The notes: a model not told the origin generated them from the letters alone. Counted from the first letter of the stretch, positions 32,725 to 41,270 are shown. The stretch: DNA of 64,000 nt from CAYYFX01 sp964471155 (GCA_964471155.1 CAYYFX010000006.1:13653-77652); one strand, 5' to 3'. A program made the numbers and translations.

Positions 32725-33504
32725 TCAGCCCTTCACGTACGCCAGCTTCTCGGCCACCTTGCCGTCCCGTACGCGCAGCACGTCCACGCCGCGGACGTGT
32801 CCGGACACGCCGTCCCGCGTCCAGTCGTACCGCCACCGCACGACGCACCGGTCCCCGGCCACGACCAGCTCCTCCGCCGTGAAGCGCGCGCTCGGCGACC
32901 GCGCGAAGAAGCCCTCCAGGAACTCGCGCACGCGCGGCTTCCCCTCGAAGCGCTCGCCGTCCGGCGCCGGCCGCGTGCTCTCGAAGACGCAGTCGTCGGT
33001 CATCCGCGCGAGCACTCCGTCCACGTCGTGCCGGTTCCACGCGTCGTTGTAGTCCTCGATCACGCGGCACACGTCCGCCGCCGCCGTCGCCGCGGCCGAA
33101 GGGGCGGATTGCCGCGCGCGGTTCCGCCGCGCCATCCCGGCGAGCCGCGCGAACCCCAGCTTCTCGTAGAAGGGTGCGACGGTCTCGTCGCACACGGCGT
33201 CCACCATGTACACGTCCGCCAGGTGCGCCGTCATCCGTCGCACCAGCTCCGCGCCGATCCCGCGCCCGCGCCACTCCGGCCGCACCTCCAGCAGCGGCAC
33301 GTACGCCGCCAGGACGCCGTCGCTGATCGCCGTGATGAAGCCCGCCGCCCGGTCCGCGTCCGTGTCCCACGCCAGGATCGCGTGCGTGCTGCGGGCGAGG
33401 ATCGCGCGCAGCGCCTCGGTCGACGGCGGATCCGGCCATCCCTCGAAGAATCCGTGCAGCCCGGCGGCCGCCACGCCCTCCGCGCCCTCGCGGTACTCGA
33501 TCAT
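32725..33504 (-). CDS. GNAT-SnoaL-like fusion protein
   Basis: 259 residues. Residues 1-125 form a GNAT domain (E-V-R-P-E-W-R-G-R-G-I-G-A-E-L, then P-F-Y-E-K-L-G-F). Residues 140-259 form a nuclear-transport-factor-2/SnoaL-like domain (Y-N-D-A-W-N-R-H-D-V-D-G-V-L-A-R-M-T-D-D-C-V-F-E). The linker (128-138) is Ala/Ser rich. Such a fusion couples an acetyltransferase with a ligand-binding cone fold. It overlaps the upstream OsmC gene (ATGA). Activity unknown. Confidence 0.82.
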   Translation of the reverse strand: MIEYREGAEGVAAAGLHGFFEGWPDPPSTEALRAILARSTHAILAWDTDADRAAGFITAISDGVLAAYVPLLEVRPEWRGRGIGAELVRRMTAHLADVYMVDAVCDETVAPFYEKLGFARLAGMARRNRARQSAPSAAATAAADVCRVIEDYNDAWNRHDVDGVLARMTDDCVFESTRPAPDGERFEGKPRVREFLEGFFARSPSARFTAEELVVAGDRCVVRWRYDWTRDGVSGHVRGVDVLRVRDGKVAEKLAYVKG

Positions 33505-33989
33505 CCGCGCGTGTCCTCGAACCGGATGCGCGGCTCGCAACGCACGGGGAAGTTCACGGAGTTGGCCACGAAGCACAGCGCGTGCGCCTTCCCGTGCAGC
33601 GCCGCCGCGACGGCCGGGTCGTCCCCGCGGCGGATGGCGACCTCCGGGTGCAGCACCACCTCCGTGAAGCGTCCGATGCCGTCCGGACCCACCGTCATCG
33701 TTCCCTCCGCACGGTCCTCGTACCCGACGCACGTGACCTGCGCCTGCGCGCACAGGTGCAGGTACCACAGCATGTGGCACGACGACACCGCCGCCACCAC
33801 GAGATCCTCCGGGTTGTAGCGCGACGCGTCGCCGCGGAACGCGGGATCGGACGACCCGGGGATGTCCGGCTTCCCCGCGGCGCGCAGCACATGCTCCCGG
33901 CCGTAGGCGCGGTAGTCGCTGGTGCCCGTGCCGCGATCGCCCGTCCACTCGAGCGAGACCTCGTACCGGTGCTCCCGCTTCGTCGCCAT
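33501..33989 (-). CDS. OsmC family peroxiredoxin-like protein
   Basis: 162 residues, a second OsmC relative but of a different subgroup from that at 14248. It has N-P-E-D-L-V-V-A-A-V-S-S-C-H-M with the first Cys near 72, and A-H-A-L-C-F-V-A-N-S-V-N-F-P-V with the second. Start ATG 33989 is preceded by GGAGGGG. Likely reduces organic hydroperoxides. It overlaps the GNAT-SnoaL gene. Confidence 0.88.
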   Translation of the reverse strand: MATKREHRYEVSLEWTGDRGTGTSDYRAYGREHVLRAAGKPDIPGSSDPAFRGDASRYNPEDLVVAAVSSCHMLWYLHLCAQAQVTCVGYEDRAEGTMTVGPDGIGRFTEVVLHPEVAIRRGDDPAVAAALHGKAHALCFVANSVNFPVRCEPRIRFEDTRG

Positions 33990-34024
33990 GGGGCTGCCCC
34001 TCCGGAGGGCGGGACGATACCACA

Positions 34025-34070
34025 GCGCCCGGCTCAGGCCGTGCGCCCGGCTCAGGCCGTGCGCCCGGCC
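34025..34070. repeat. 18-bp tandem repeat, 2.5 copies
   Basis: GCGCCCGGCTCAGGCCGT occurs at 34025-34042 and 34043-34060, followed by a partial copy to 34070. It spans the 3' end of the GrpB gene, including the stop codon, so the last codons and stop of that gene were duplicated downstream. Confidence 0.85.
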
Positions 34071-34636
34071 TCGTCCGGCTCCCATCCCGTCGCTCCCGCC
34101 CACGCCTCCGCGGCGGTGATCACCAGGTCGCAAACCGGGTCCTTGATCGCGCAGTAGGCGTCGATGTCGTCCGGATGCCGCCGGGCGAGCTCGCGCTTCA
34201 ACTGCTCCAGCGATCGCGCGGCGTCCGGATGCGCGCGCAGGTAGTCCCGGAACAGGAGCGGATAGCGCTGGTTCGGCATGCCGGCGACGCGCACGTGCAG
34301 GTTCACCCGGCGCCGCCCCGCCGGCTCGCGGAACAGGAGCTTCGCCCACCGGGACGGCTCCGCGTCCTCTCCCGCCGGCACGTGGTCGGCCGAGATGCGC
34401 TCCACCCGCCGCCATCCGGCCGCCGCCAGCGCCTCGGCGACGCCGGCGCCCAGGTCGCCCACGGTGGCCTGGATGTCGATCACGTCCTTCGCGGCGAGAC
34501 CCGGCACGGCGGTGGAGCCGATGTGGTCCACGCGAAGGGCGCGAGGCCCGAGCGCGCCGCGGATCCCGTCCCGCAGTGCCGCGAACTCCCCGGCCCACCC
34601 CGGACGCCAGGCCACGATCTCGATGCGCCCGCCCAT
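34052..34636 (-). CDS. GrpB family nucleotidyltransferase-fold protein
   Basis: 194 residues. GrpB pattern: R-V-D-H-I-G-S-T-A-V-P-G-L-A-A-K-D-V-I-D-I-Q near 36-57, a minimal nucleotidyltransferase-fold core, then V-N-L-H-V and R-D-Y-L-R-A-H-P-D-A. Some relatives are fused to CoaE; the biochemical role of stand-alone members is not settled. The 3' end lies in an 18-bp tandem repeat. Confidence 0.87.
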   Translation of the reverse strand: MGGRIEIVAWRPGWAGEFAALRDGIRGALGPRALRVDHIGSTAVPGLAAKDVIDIQATVGDLGAGVAEALAAAGWRRVERISADHVPAGEDAEPSRWAKLLFREPAGRRRVNLHVRVAGMPNQRYPLLFRDYLRAHPDAARSLEQLKRELARRHPDDIDAYCAIKDPVCDLVITAAEAWAGATGWEPDEAGRTA

Positions 34637-34644
34637 GGATCGCG

Positions 34645-35127
34645 TCAGAGCCGCGGGAAGGTGAGGCCGAACCGTTCGCACAACCCCGGCACGCTCTCGA
34701 GCTCCATGTCCAGCGCGTACTTCTCCGAGATGGCGGCGAACTTCGCCACGTCGCCCCAGGCCTCGGCCACCTCGCGGAAGTAGTTCTCGAAACCGGCGGG
34801 CGAGATGATCTCGATGATCTCGCACGGCGTGTCGCCCGCGTTCCAGAACGTGTGCCATTGCTTGCGCGGCTTGAACACCCACGATCCCGGCTCCGCGACG
34901 ACGACGTCGTCCCCGAGCAGCGCGCCCAGCCGGCCGGCGAGCACGTACGAGAGCTCGTCCTCGTTGTGGTGGAAGTGCAGCGGCGCCGCCAGGGCCCGCG
35001 GCGCGATGGGGTGATGCACCACCGAGAACCGTCCGTCCGTGTCCGCGCCCTCGACCTTCCAGTGCACGCCGAGCCCGCCGAAGTCGAAGACGTCGCCGTC
35101 CGCGCGTGTCACGACCCGCGCGCTCAA
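34645..35127 (-). CDS. cupin domain protein
   Basis: 160 residues from the TTG at 35127, which has AGGAG 7 bases upstream; GTG 35112 is an alternative. Single cupin with H-F-H-H-N-E-D-E-L-S-Y-V-L-A-G-R (metal ligands His, His, Glu) and G-S-W-V-F-K-P-R-K-Q-W-H-T-F-W-N for the second motif (His). Quercetin-dioxygenase-like. Located between the GrpB gene and a frameshifted gene. Confidence 0.83.
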   Translation of the reverse strand: MSARVVTRADGDVFDFGGLGVHWKVEGADTDGRFSVVHHPIAPRALAAPLHFHHNEDELSYVLAGRLGALLGDDVVVAEPGSWVFKPRKQWHTFWNAGDTPCEIIEIISPAGFENYFREVAEAWGDVAKFAAISEKYALDMELESVPGLCERFGLTFPRL

Positions 35128-35189
35128 CCTCCCACTCCTGCCATCCCCTGCGTCGCCGTCACTCGGACCTCCGGATCGGGGTTCCCGGC

Positions 35190-35707
35190 TCACGACGCCG
35201 GTCGCAGCGCCCGCTGCGTCTCCTCGAACTCGCCCGCGGCGGGGCTGGTCACGAGATACCTCGCCTCGGGCTCCAGCGCGACCAGGCCGGTCACCCAGCC
35301 CTGCACGCCGATGCGCGGACCGGCCACCACTTCCACGAGCGCCTCGGGTCCGTAGTCCACGCCGCGTACCCGCGCGCCGCGCTTCCAGGCCGCCGTCGTC
35401 TTCGTCTCCAGGATCCGCGGCTCCCAGCGCGCGTGCGCGTTCGGGTCCTCGGCGAACCCCGCCCACACGAGGAGATCCCTCCAGTCCAGCGCGGCCAGGT
35501 TCACGGCCTCGCGCAGCCGGTCCGGATCCCCGCCGCTCGCGCGGATCGCGGCGAAGCGGATCCGCTCCAGGTCCTCCGGTGTCGGCACGCGCCCCAGCGG
35601 GAGCGTATCCCCGCAGTGCTCCGCGAGCAACCGCTCGCATCCGCGGCGTGTTCCGTGCGGAAGAGCGCCAGGAGCTTCGTCTTCGTGCGCCGGCTGAGGG
35701 GGATCAC
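35190..35707 (-). pseudogene. frameshifted conserved hypothetical gene
   Basis: The frame from GTG 35707 gives a plausible N-terminus (M-I-P-L-S-R-R-T-K-T-K-L-L-A-L-F) up to about 35641, then loses sense. From about 35639 the adjacent frame continues C-E-R-L-L-A-E-H-C-G-D-T-L-P, L-E-R-I-R-F-A-A-I and W-R-D-L-L-V-W-A-G-F-A to a stop at 35190. Together they make about 172 residues of one conserved protein type with no known function. A single-base slip, real or a sequencing error, explains the break. A start at TTG 35630 would give a shortened 146-residue product. Confidence 0.6.
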
Positions 35708-35726
35708 GCGTTCGCCTACCGCGCGC

Positions 35727-36197
35727 TCACGCGTCGCCGCCGCCGTTCCGTTCCCAGCCGCCGGTGGCGCACCGCACCCAGAGGTCGCCGCTCATGTCGC
35801 ACCAGGGACCGAACGGCTGGTCGGCGCGCGACGATGACCCGAAGCGCAGCACGTTCCCGTCCGGATCGGCTACCTGCACCTCGTAGGCCCAGGGGTGATT
35901 GGTGGGTTCCTGCCGGATGCGGGCGCCGCGGGCCTTCACTTCCTCGCACAGGCGGGCCGCATCGTCCACGCCGATCCACACCCAGCCGCCCTCGTGGCCC
36001 TGGTCGCCCTCGCACAGCATGAGCTGGCACGCGTCGCGCGACACGCACGCGATGCACGCCTCGTCCTTCCAGGCGAGCTTGAAGCCGAGCACGCGAACGT
36101 AGTAGTCGACGCTCGCATCCAGTTTCCGCACCCGAAGGATCGGGACGGCGATGCCGGTCCGGTTCATGGGCGGTGCGGCGGAGCGGCGGCTCGACAT
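35727..36197 (-). CDS. VOC family protein, bleomycin-resistance-like
   Basis: 156 residues from ATG 36197 (GGGAG 8 bases upstream); ATG 36167 is possible. Single VOC module: V-P-I-L-R-V-R-K-L-D-A-S-V-D-Y-Y near 17-32, V-L-G-F-K-L, a central W-V-W-I-G-V-D-D and the closing V-A-D-P-D-G-N-V-L-R-F-G. Likely binds rather than destroys a ligand. The C-terminal 30 residues (Cys/Trp-containing) are unusual. Confidence 0.84.
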   Translation of the reverse strand: MSSRRSAAPPMNRTGIAVPILRVRKLDASVDYYVRVLGFKLAWKDEACIACVSRDACQLMLCEGDQGHEGGWVWIGVDDAARLCEEVKARGARIRQEPTNHPWAYEVQVADPDGNVLRFGSSSRADQPFGPWCDMSGDLWVRCATGGWERNGGGDA

Positions 36198-36278
36198 ACA
36201 GGGGACTCCCGGCAACAGCGCGCATTCTCGCCCCGCCGGGAACCGCGATGCAAGCGCCGCGGGACGACCGCGCCGGGG

Positions 36279-36863
36279 TCAGGCGCCGAACCAGGCGGGC
36301 GCCGCGCCGGGCTTCCACTTGATGTTGCAGCCCACGCTGGGGGCCTGATCCGCCGGCGCGGCGCGCCCCTGCGCCACGGCGTCGATGGCCGCGCGGAGGT
36401 CCTTGCCGGTCACGGGCACGTCGTTGCCGGGGCGGCTGCCGTCGAGCTGCCCGCGGTACGCGAGCGCGCCGCTCGCGTCGAACAGGAAGAAGTCCGGCGT
36501 GCACGCGGCGCGGAACGCTTTCGCCGCATCCTGCGACGCGTCCAGCGCGTACGGGAACGTCCAGCCCTGGGCCACGGCCAGCTCCTTCATGAGCGGCGGC
36601 GCATCATCCGGGTACGCCTCCACGTCGTTCGAGTTGATGGCCACGACGCCGATGCCCGCATCCGCAGCGTGCTTCCCCACGCGGCCCAGCTCGGCCATGA
36701 CGTGCTTCACGAAGGGACAGTGGTTGCACAGGAACATCACCAGCGTCCCCTTCGCGCCGGCGGCGTCGCGCTGCGTGACCGTGCGGCCGGTCACCGCGTC
36801 CACCACGGCGAACGCCGGGAGCGCGGTGCCGAGCTCGAGCATGGTGGACGGGGTCCTCGCCAT
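36279..36863 (-). CDS. thioredoxin-like (AhpC/TSA) family protein
   Basis: 194 residues with the thioredoxin fold and the active-site motif C-N-H-C-P-F-V-K-H (near 45-53), characteristic of a subgroup of redoxin-type proteins. It continues V-A-I-N-S-N-D and C-T-P-D-F-F-L-F-D. The end, S-V-G-C-N-I-K-W-K-P-G, is shared by that subgroup. No signal peptide, so cytoplasmic. ATG 36863 follows GAGGAGG. Confidence 0.88.
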   Translation of the reverse strand: MARTPSTMLELGTALPAFAVVDAVTGRTVTQRDAAGAKGTLVMFLCNHCPFVKHVMAELGRVGKHAADAGIGVVAINSNDVEAYPDDAPPLMKELAVAQGWTFPYALDASQDAAKAFRAACTPDFFLFDASGALAYRGQLDGSRPGNDVPVTGKDLRAAIDAVAQGRAAPADQAPSVGCNIKWKPGAAPAWFGA

Positions 36864-36971
36864 CGTTCGCCTCCTCGTGGATGCCGTTCGACCGAACCTA
36901 GGCCCGCATCCGCGCGCGGGCAAGGGCGGACGCGAGGTCCCGCCGGGGCGCGTCGCGACCGCTCCCGGGCC

Positions 36972-38183
36972 TCAGTCCCCGGACCGCGGCGCCGGCATTC
37001 CGCGCAGCACGAGGAACCCGACGACGCCCGAGACCAGGGACCCGAGCAGGATCCCCAGGCGTTCGAGGCCCAGGTACTCCGCATCGCCCGCCTCGAACGC
37101 GAGCGACGCGATGAACAGGCTCATCGTGAAGCCGATCCCGCACAGGAGCGCGGCGCCGTGCAGCGCGCGCCACCCCACGCCCTCCGGCAGCGAGGCGGCG
37201 CGCAGCGCCACGGCCAGCGCGCACGCGCCGAGGACGCCGACCTGCTTCCCGAGGAACAGCCCCGCCATGATGCCGAGCGGCACCGGGTGCACCAGATCCG
37301 CGACCGCGAGCCCCAGCACCGGCACCCCCGCGTTCGCGAACGCGAAGATCGGCATGACGCCGTAGGACACCCACGGATGCAGCGCGTGCTCCAGCGCGTG
37401 CAGCGGCGACTCCGCGTCCGGGCGCGCGTCCCGCGTGCGCAGCGGGATGCACATGGCCAGCGCCACCCCGGACAGCGTGGCATGGACGCCGGACTTCAGC
37501 ACCGCCACCCAGAGCAGCACGCCCACGAGAATGTACGGCCCCGTGCGGGTCACCCCGAAGCGGTTCAACGCCACGAGCACGGCCAGCAGCCCCGCCGCGA
37601 GGCCGAGGGAGAGCATCGAGAGCTTCGCCGTGTAGAAGATGGCGATGACGAGGATGGCGCCGAGGTCGTCGAAGATCGCCACGCTGAGGAGGAACACGCG
37701 CAGCGCCACGGGCGCGCGGCCCCCGAGCAGCGAGAACACGCCGAGCGCGAAGGCGATATCCGTGGCGGTGGGGATGGCCCAGCCGCGCATGGCCACGGGG
37801 TCGCCCCGGTTGAGCAGCGCGTAGATCAGCGCGGGCGCGGCCATGCCGCCGGCCGCGGCGAACGCGGGAAGCGCGGCGCGGCGCACGCTGGAGAGGTGTC
37901 CCTCCACGATCTCGCGCTTCAACTCCAGTCCCACGAGCAGGAAGAAGACGGCCATGAGGCCGTCGTTGATCCAGAGCCACAGCGGCTTCGCCAGCTTGAA
38001 CGTGCCGAGCTGGATGGCGAAGGGGACGTCCAGCAGCGCGGTGTACGCGCCGGCCAGCGGCGAGTTCGCCACGATCATGGCCACCACCGTGGCGGCCATC
38101 AGCAGCATGCCGCCGGCGGCCTCGCCGCGCAGGAACTCCATCAGGCGCGAATCCCCCGGGGGGCCGAGCGGAGCGGCGGTCAC
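36972..38183 (-). CDS. nhaA: Na+/H+ antiporter NhaA
   Basis: 403 residues with 11-12 membrane segments. NhaA features include G-L-E-L-K-R-E near 75-81, A-I-P-T-A-T-D-I-A-F-A-L-G-V-F with the conserved Thr-Asp unwound helix, and A-I-F-D-D-L-G-A-I with the ion-binding Asp pair. Exchanges internal Na+ for protons, aiding salt and alkaline tolerance. The GTG start at 38183 is chosen by spacing from the carbonic-anhydrase stop (4 bases); ATG at residue 15 is the alternative. Pairing with carbonic anhydrase fits pH homeostasis. Confidence 0.92.
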   Translation of the reverse strand: MTAAPLGPPGDSRLMEFLRGEAAGGMLLMAATVVAMIVANSPLAGAYTALLDVPFAIQLGTFKLAKPLWLWINDGLMAVFFLLVGLELKREIVEGHLSSVRRAALPAFAAAGGMAAPALIYALLNRGDPVAMRGWAIPTATDIAFALGVFSLLGGRAPVALRVFLLSVAIFDDLGAILVIAIFYTAKLSMLSLGLAAGLLAVLVALNRFGVTRTGPYILVGVLLWVAVLKSGVHATLSGVALAMCIPLRTRDARPDAESPLHALEHALHPWVSYGVMPIFAFANAGVPVLGLAVADLVHPVPLGIMAGLFLGKQVGVLGACALAVALRAASLPEGVGWRALHGAALLCGIGFTMSLFIASLAFEAGDAEYLGLERLGILLGSLVSGVVGFLVLRGMPAPRSGD

Positions 38184-38187
38184 GGGG

Positions 38188-38841
38188 TCAGGCCGCCGGA
38201 TGCGCGGCGGCGGCGACGCGCGGCGCACCGTCGAAGAAGTCCACCTCGCCGGTCTCCAGCGCGTACTCCGCGCCGACCACGAGCAGGCCGTCCCGCTGGA
38301 TGAGCTGTTCGAGGATCTCGGAGCCGTGCCGGAGCTGGTTCGCGGAAACGCGCACGTTCGCGCGCACCGCCTCGCGGGCGAGCGCCTCGCGATCCGCGCG
38401 CAGCTCCGTGTGGAGCAGTCCCTCCACCGAGGGCCGGACGCGGTCCACGATCGAGCGCAGGTTCCTGGACTGGTTCTCCGTGGGCCGCTGGAGCTGGTCC
38501 AGGACGGCGCCGATGGCGCCGCAGCGCGTGTGACCCAGGACGACGACGAGTCGCGTGCCGAACTGCTCGGCCGCGAACTCCACGCTCCCCACCTGCGAGG
38601 GCGCCACGATGTTCCCCGCCACCCGGATCACGAAGAGGTCCCCCAGGCCCTGGTCGAAGATCATCTCCACGGGGACGCGCGAGTCCGAGCACCCCAGGAT
38701 CACGGCGAACGGGCTCTGGCCGGCCAGGAAGTCGGCGCGGCGGGTCCCGCTCGCGAACGTGTCGAGGCTGCGTACCCCGGACGCGAAGCGCCGGTTCCCT
38801 TCCCGCAGGCGTTCGAGGGCTTCGAGGGCGGGGACGGTCAC
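38188..38841 (-). CDS. beta-carbonic anhydrase
   Basis: 217 residues. Interconverts CO2 and bicarbonate. Zinc ligands and the catalytic dyad are visible: C-S-D-S-R-V-P (Cys, Asp-Arg), then H-T-R-C-G-A (His and Cys). V-A-G-N-I-V is also conserved. GTG at 38841 is preceded by GGGAG; an in-frame start further upstream (38904) would add 21 basic residues without similarity. The gene is followed directly by nhaA. Confidence 0.92.
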   Translation of the reverse strand: MTVPALEALERLREGNRRFASGVRSLDTFASGTRRADFLAGQSPFAVILGCSDSRVPVEMIFDQGLGDLFVIRVAGNIVAPSQVGSVEFAAEQFGTRLVVVLGHTRCGAIGAVLDQLQRPTENQSRNLRSIVDRVRPSVEGLLHTELRADREALAREAVRANVRVSANQLRHGSEILEQLIQRDGLLVVGAEYALETGEVDFFDGAPRVAAAAHPAA

Positions 38842-38911
38842 GGAGGTCTCCCGGATGGGCGTCGCGCGCAGGCTACGGGACGCCCGCCGCGATGTCGACC
38901 GCAACCGGTCG

Positions 38912-39427
38912 TCAGCCGCGGATCTCCCACTGCTCCCGCGGCCGCAGCGGGAAGTCCAGGCCCTGGGGGATGGGCCGGCCCAGGATCCGGCACATCGCGG
39001 CGATCTGCCCCTGGTGGTGGTAGAGGTGCGTGATCGTTCGCAGGACGATCTGCCCCGGGACGAGCGCCGGCTGATCGCCGTGCCACGTGCGCATCGGCCG
39101 CGGCGTGCTGAGTTCCCCGGGCGAAGCGGACCGCAGGTACGCGTCCGTCGCGCCGTGCACGTGCGCGCGGTACGCCTCCAGCGACGCGATCGTGGGGTAG
39201 TCCGCGTTGCGATCCTCGGCGTCGAAGGCGCCCTGGATCACGCCGATCCAGTACTGCTCCGCGCTCAGCTCGTGATGGAACTGCAGGCGCATCGTTCCGT
39301 CGCCGAAGCCGGGGATCTCCCGGTCGATCTCCTCGGCGCCGAACGCGCGGCAGTGTGCCAGGAGACCGCGCACGCTGTGGTGCGCGCGATCGTGGATGTC
39401 ACGGAGCAGGTCTCCCGTGTACATCAT
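38912..39427 (-). CDS. DinB family protein
   Basis: 171 residues, a four-helix bundle of the DinB/YfiT type. It begins L-L-R-D-I-H-D-R-A-H-H, then has F-H-H-E-L-S-A-E-Q-Y-W-I-G and I-T-H-L-Y-H-H-Q-G-Q-I; the three His positions are the usual metal ligands. Many members are thiol transferases; the substrate here is unknown. The start overlaps the lipoprotein gene's stop. Confidence 0.87.
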   Translation of the reverse strand: MMYTGDLLRDIHDRAHHSVRGLLAHCRAFGAEEIDREIPGFGDGTMRLQFHHELSAEQYWIGVIQGAFDAEDRNADYPTIASLEAYRAHVHGATDAYLRSASPGELSTPRPMRTWHGDQPALVPGQIVLRTITHLYHHQGQIAAMCRILGRPIPQGLDFPLRPREQWEIRG

Positions 39428-39930
39428 CCCCCGGTGGACGTCGGCTCGAGGGGCGGCAGCAGCTCGAGCCGGCGCAGCCGCAGGGTCCCGGCCACGTTCG
39501 CGACCGTCATCTCGAACCGAACGTCGCTGACGGCGCCGGAGTCCAGCGACCAGAACACCGCGGCCGTCGCCCGAGCGACGATGATCTCACCGAACGGCTG
39601 CGAGCCGCGGATGAGCGTCTCGAGCTCGATCTCGACGTCGCCGGGGCACCCCGGCGTGTCCGTCCAGTAGGAGGGGTCCAGCCAGGGCAGCAAGCAGGGA
39701 TCCGAACCCTCCGGGATCACCGCCTCGAACGCCGGCGCGAGAAGGGACGAGTACTCCTCGAACGAGTGCGTCTGCACCGCGTTCTCGTAGGCGTCGAGGA
39801 ACTCCGCGAGCAGATCCGGTCGGGGGTCCGCCGGGGGGTCGTCAGGGGCGCCCAGGAAGTCGCACGACGCCACAGCGACGGCCGCCAGCACCGGCAGCAG
39901 GCGAAGACCACGGGAAGGGAAGCCGTACAT
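39424..39930 (-). CDS. hypothetical lipoprotein, 168 aa
   Basis: A lipoprotein signal ends V-A-S-C (about residue 23). No family recognised. The sequence Y-E-N-A-V-Q-T-H-S-F-E-E-Y-S-S-L-L-A-P-A-F recalls lipoproteins described in related soil lineages with a helix-loop N-terminus and beta C-terminus, but this is only an impression. Overlaps the DinB gene (4 bases). Confidence 0.7.
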   Translation of the reverse strand: MYGFPSRGLRLLPVLAAVAVASCDFLGAPDDPPADPRPDLLAEFLDAYENAVQTHSFEEYSSLLAPAFEAVIPEGSDPCLLPWLDPSYWTDTPGCPGDVEIELETLIRGSQPFGEIIVARATAAVFWSLDSGAVSDVRFEMTVANVAGTLRLRRLELLPPLEPTSTGG

Positions 39931-40000
39931 CGCGCACCTCCACGGGGGCGACGGGCAGTGCCCAGAGTACCACGATCACCCCATGGCAAGGAACGGGGAC

Positions 40001-40600
40001 TCAGTCCATCCGGATCAGGTCCAGTCCCGGCAACGGCCCGCCCGGATACTGTTGCATGCGACCACCCTCCTTCAAGGAGCCGAGGTCCACGCACGCGAAC
40101 CCGAGGCGTTCGATCAGCGCGCCCACCTCGGCCTTCGCCTGCTCGTCATCCCCGGAGCAGAACATCACGCGCCGCCCGCCGGCCACCCGCGGGTCCTTCG
40201 CGAGCATCTCCGGTGTCAGCGTGTTGAACGCCTTCACCACGCGCGCCCCCGGCACCAGCTCCGCCACCACCTCGCTGGAGGTGCGCCCGCCGAGATCCGC
40301 CGGCACGAAATCCGGCGGCACGAGGGGGTTCGACGGGTCGATGAGGATGCGCCCGTTCCACGGCGGCGCGTCACGGACCGCCGCCGGGATGTCCGGCCAC
40401 TTCACGGCCACGAAGACCATGGGCGCGGCGAGCGCCTCGCGCGGGGTCACCGCCCGCGTGCGCCCGCCGAGCTCCGCCACGAGCGGGGCGAGCGAGTCCG
40501 GCCCGCGCCGCGCGGCAAGCAGCGCTTCCACGCCGGCCCGCGCGAGCTGCGTGGCGAACGCCTTCCCGATCCCGCCGGTTCCGATCACGCCGACCTGCAT
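40001..40600 (-). CDS. NADPH-dependent F420 reductase-like protein
   Basis: 199 residues. Rossmann start M-Q-V-G-V-I-G-T-G-G-I-G-K-A-F (GxGGxG), then A-A-R-R-G-P, V-F-V-A-V-K-W-P-D, I-D-P-S-N-P-L and V-V-K-A-F-N-T-L, the standard pattern of the NADP oxidoreductase/F420-dependent group. M-F-C-S-G-D-D follows. Many members do not use F420, so the partner cofactor is open. Start has GGAGGAAGCGCAC. Confidence 0.87.
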   Translation of the reverse strand: MQVGVIGTGGIGKAFATQLARAGVEALLAARRGPDSLAPLVAELGGRTRAVTPREALAAPMVFVAVKWPDIPAAVRDAPPWNGRILIDPSNPLVPPDFVPADLGGRTSSEVVAELVPGARVVKAFNTLTPEMLAKDPRVAGGRRVMFCSGDDEQAKAEVGALIERLGFACVDLGSLKEGGRMQQYPGGPLPGLDLIRMD

Positions 40601-40663
40601 GTGCGCTTCCTCCAAGATGCCGGATCCACGATCCGGACCGCCGGGTACGCCGCCCGCCGCATC

Positions 40664-41179
40664 CTAGCGGGTGTGGTGCGCGTGATGGTGGTCGTGACCC
40701 GCGCCGGGCTCCGCGGCGTGGCCCTTCGACTCCGGATCGTGTCCGTGGCGGGCGTGCACGACCGCATGGCCTCGTCCCCGGGCGATCAACCAGCGATTCA
40801 CCGGGAACGCCGCCGCGCCCGCGAGGATCAGGGATGCCGCGAGGCTTCCCCAGAAGCGCGGCGACGAGACGTGCGACTCCATCGCTCCCGGGATGACGAG
40901 CATGACAACGTTATCCACGACTTCCATGATCGCGATGCTCGCCGTGTCGGCCGCCAGCGCCAGCCTGGCCGCGGCCCCCAGCGCAACGCCGGACGCGAGA
41001 AGGGGGCGCATCGTCAGCGAGTAGCCGAAGACGAACGCGAGAAGCACGGAGACGCCGATGGTCCGCCCCGTACCCCAGCCGAGCGTGTTGCCCAGGACCA
41101 TGCCGAGCACCTCCCCGATGGCGCAGCCGGTGAGGCAGTGGATGGTGGCGCTCAGGGCGAGGCGATCGAGGTCCTTCAT
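40664..41179 (-). CDS. DUF4396 membrane protein with His-rich tail
   Basis: 171 residues. DUF4396 features: A-T-I-H-C-L-T-G-C-A-I-G-E-V-L-G-M near 11-27, then three to four membrane segments with P-G-A-M at about 98. The tail after residue 135 holds many His residues (H-D-H-H-H-A-H-H), suggesting metal binding. ATG 41179 has AGGAG 6-7 bases upstream; ATG 41185 is too close to it. Predicted small metal-linked membrane protein. Confidence 0.82.
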   Translation of the reverse strand: MKDLDRLALSATIHCLTGCAIGEVLGMVLGNTLGWGTGRTIGVSVLLAFVFGYSLTMRPLLASGVALGAAARLALAADTASIAIMEVVDNVVMLVIPGAMESHVSSPRFWGSLAASLILAGAAAFPVNRWLIARGRGHAVVHARHGHDPESKGHAAEPGAGHDHHHAHHTR

Positions 41180-41208
41180 GGGCATCTCCTCTCTCGGCCG
41201 CCCGGCGA

Positions 41209-41238
41209 TTGAACCGGCCGGGCGCCAGGGACTATCAT
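41209..41238 (+). promoter_or_regulatory. candidate promoter of the LVIVD-repeat gene
   Basis: TTGAAC and TATCAT are separated by 18 bases, 33 bases upstream of the ATG at 41271. It lies in the divergent gap to the DUF4396 gene. Confidence 0.45.
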
Positions 41239-41270
41239 TCGATGCGATCCGCCGACGGGAGATTCCCGGC

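Noticed and set aside
35895..38303. An 802-codon plus-strand frame
   Set aside because: Opposite to the VOC, thioredoxin and nhaA genes and rich in Arg/His/Gly; an antisense artefact.
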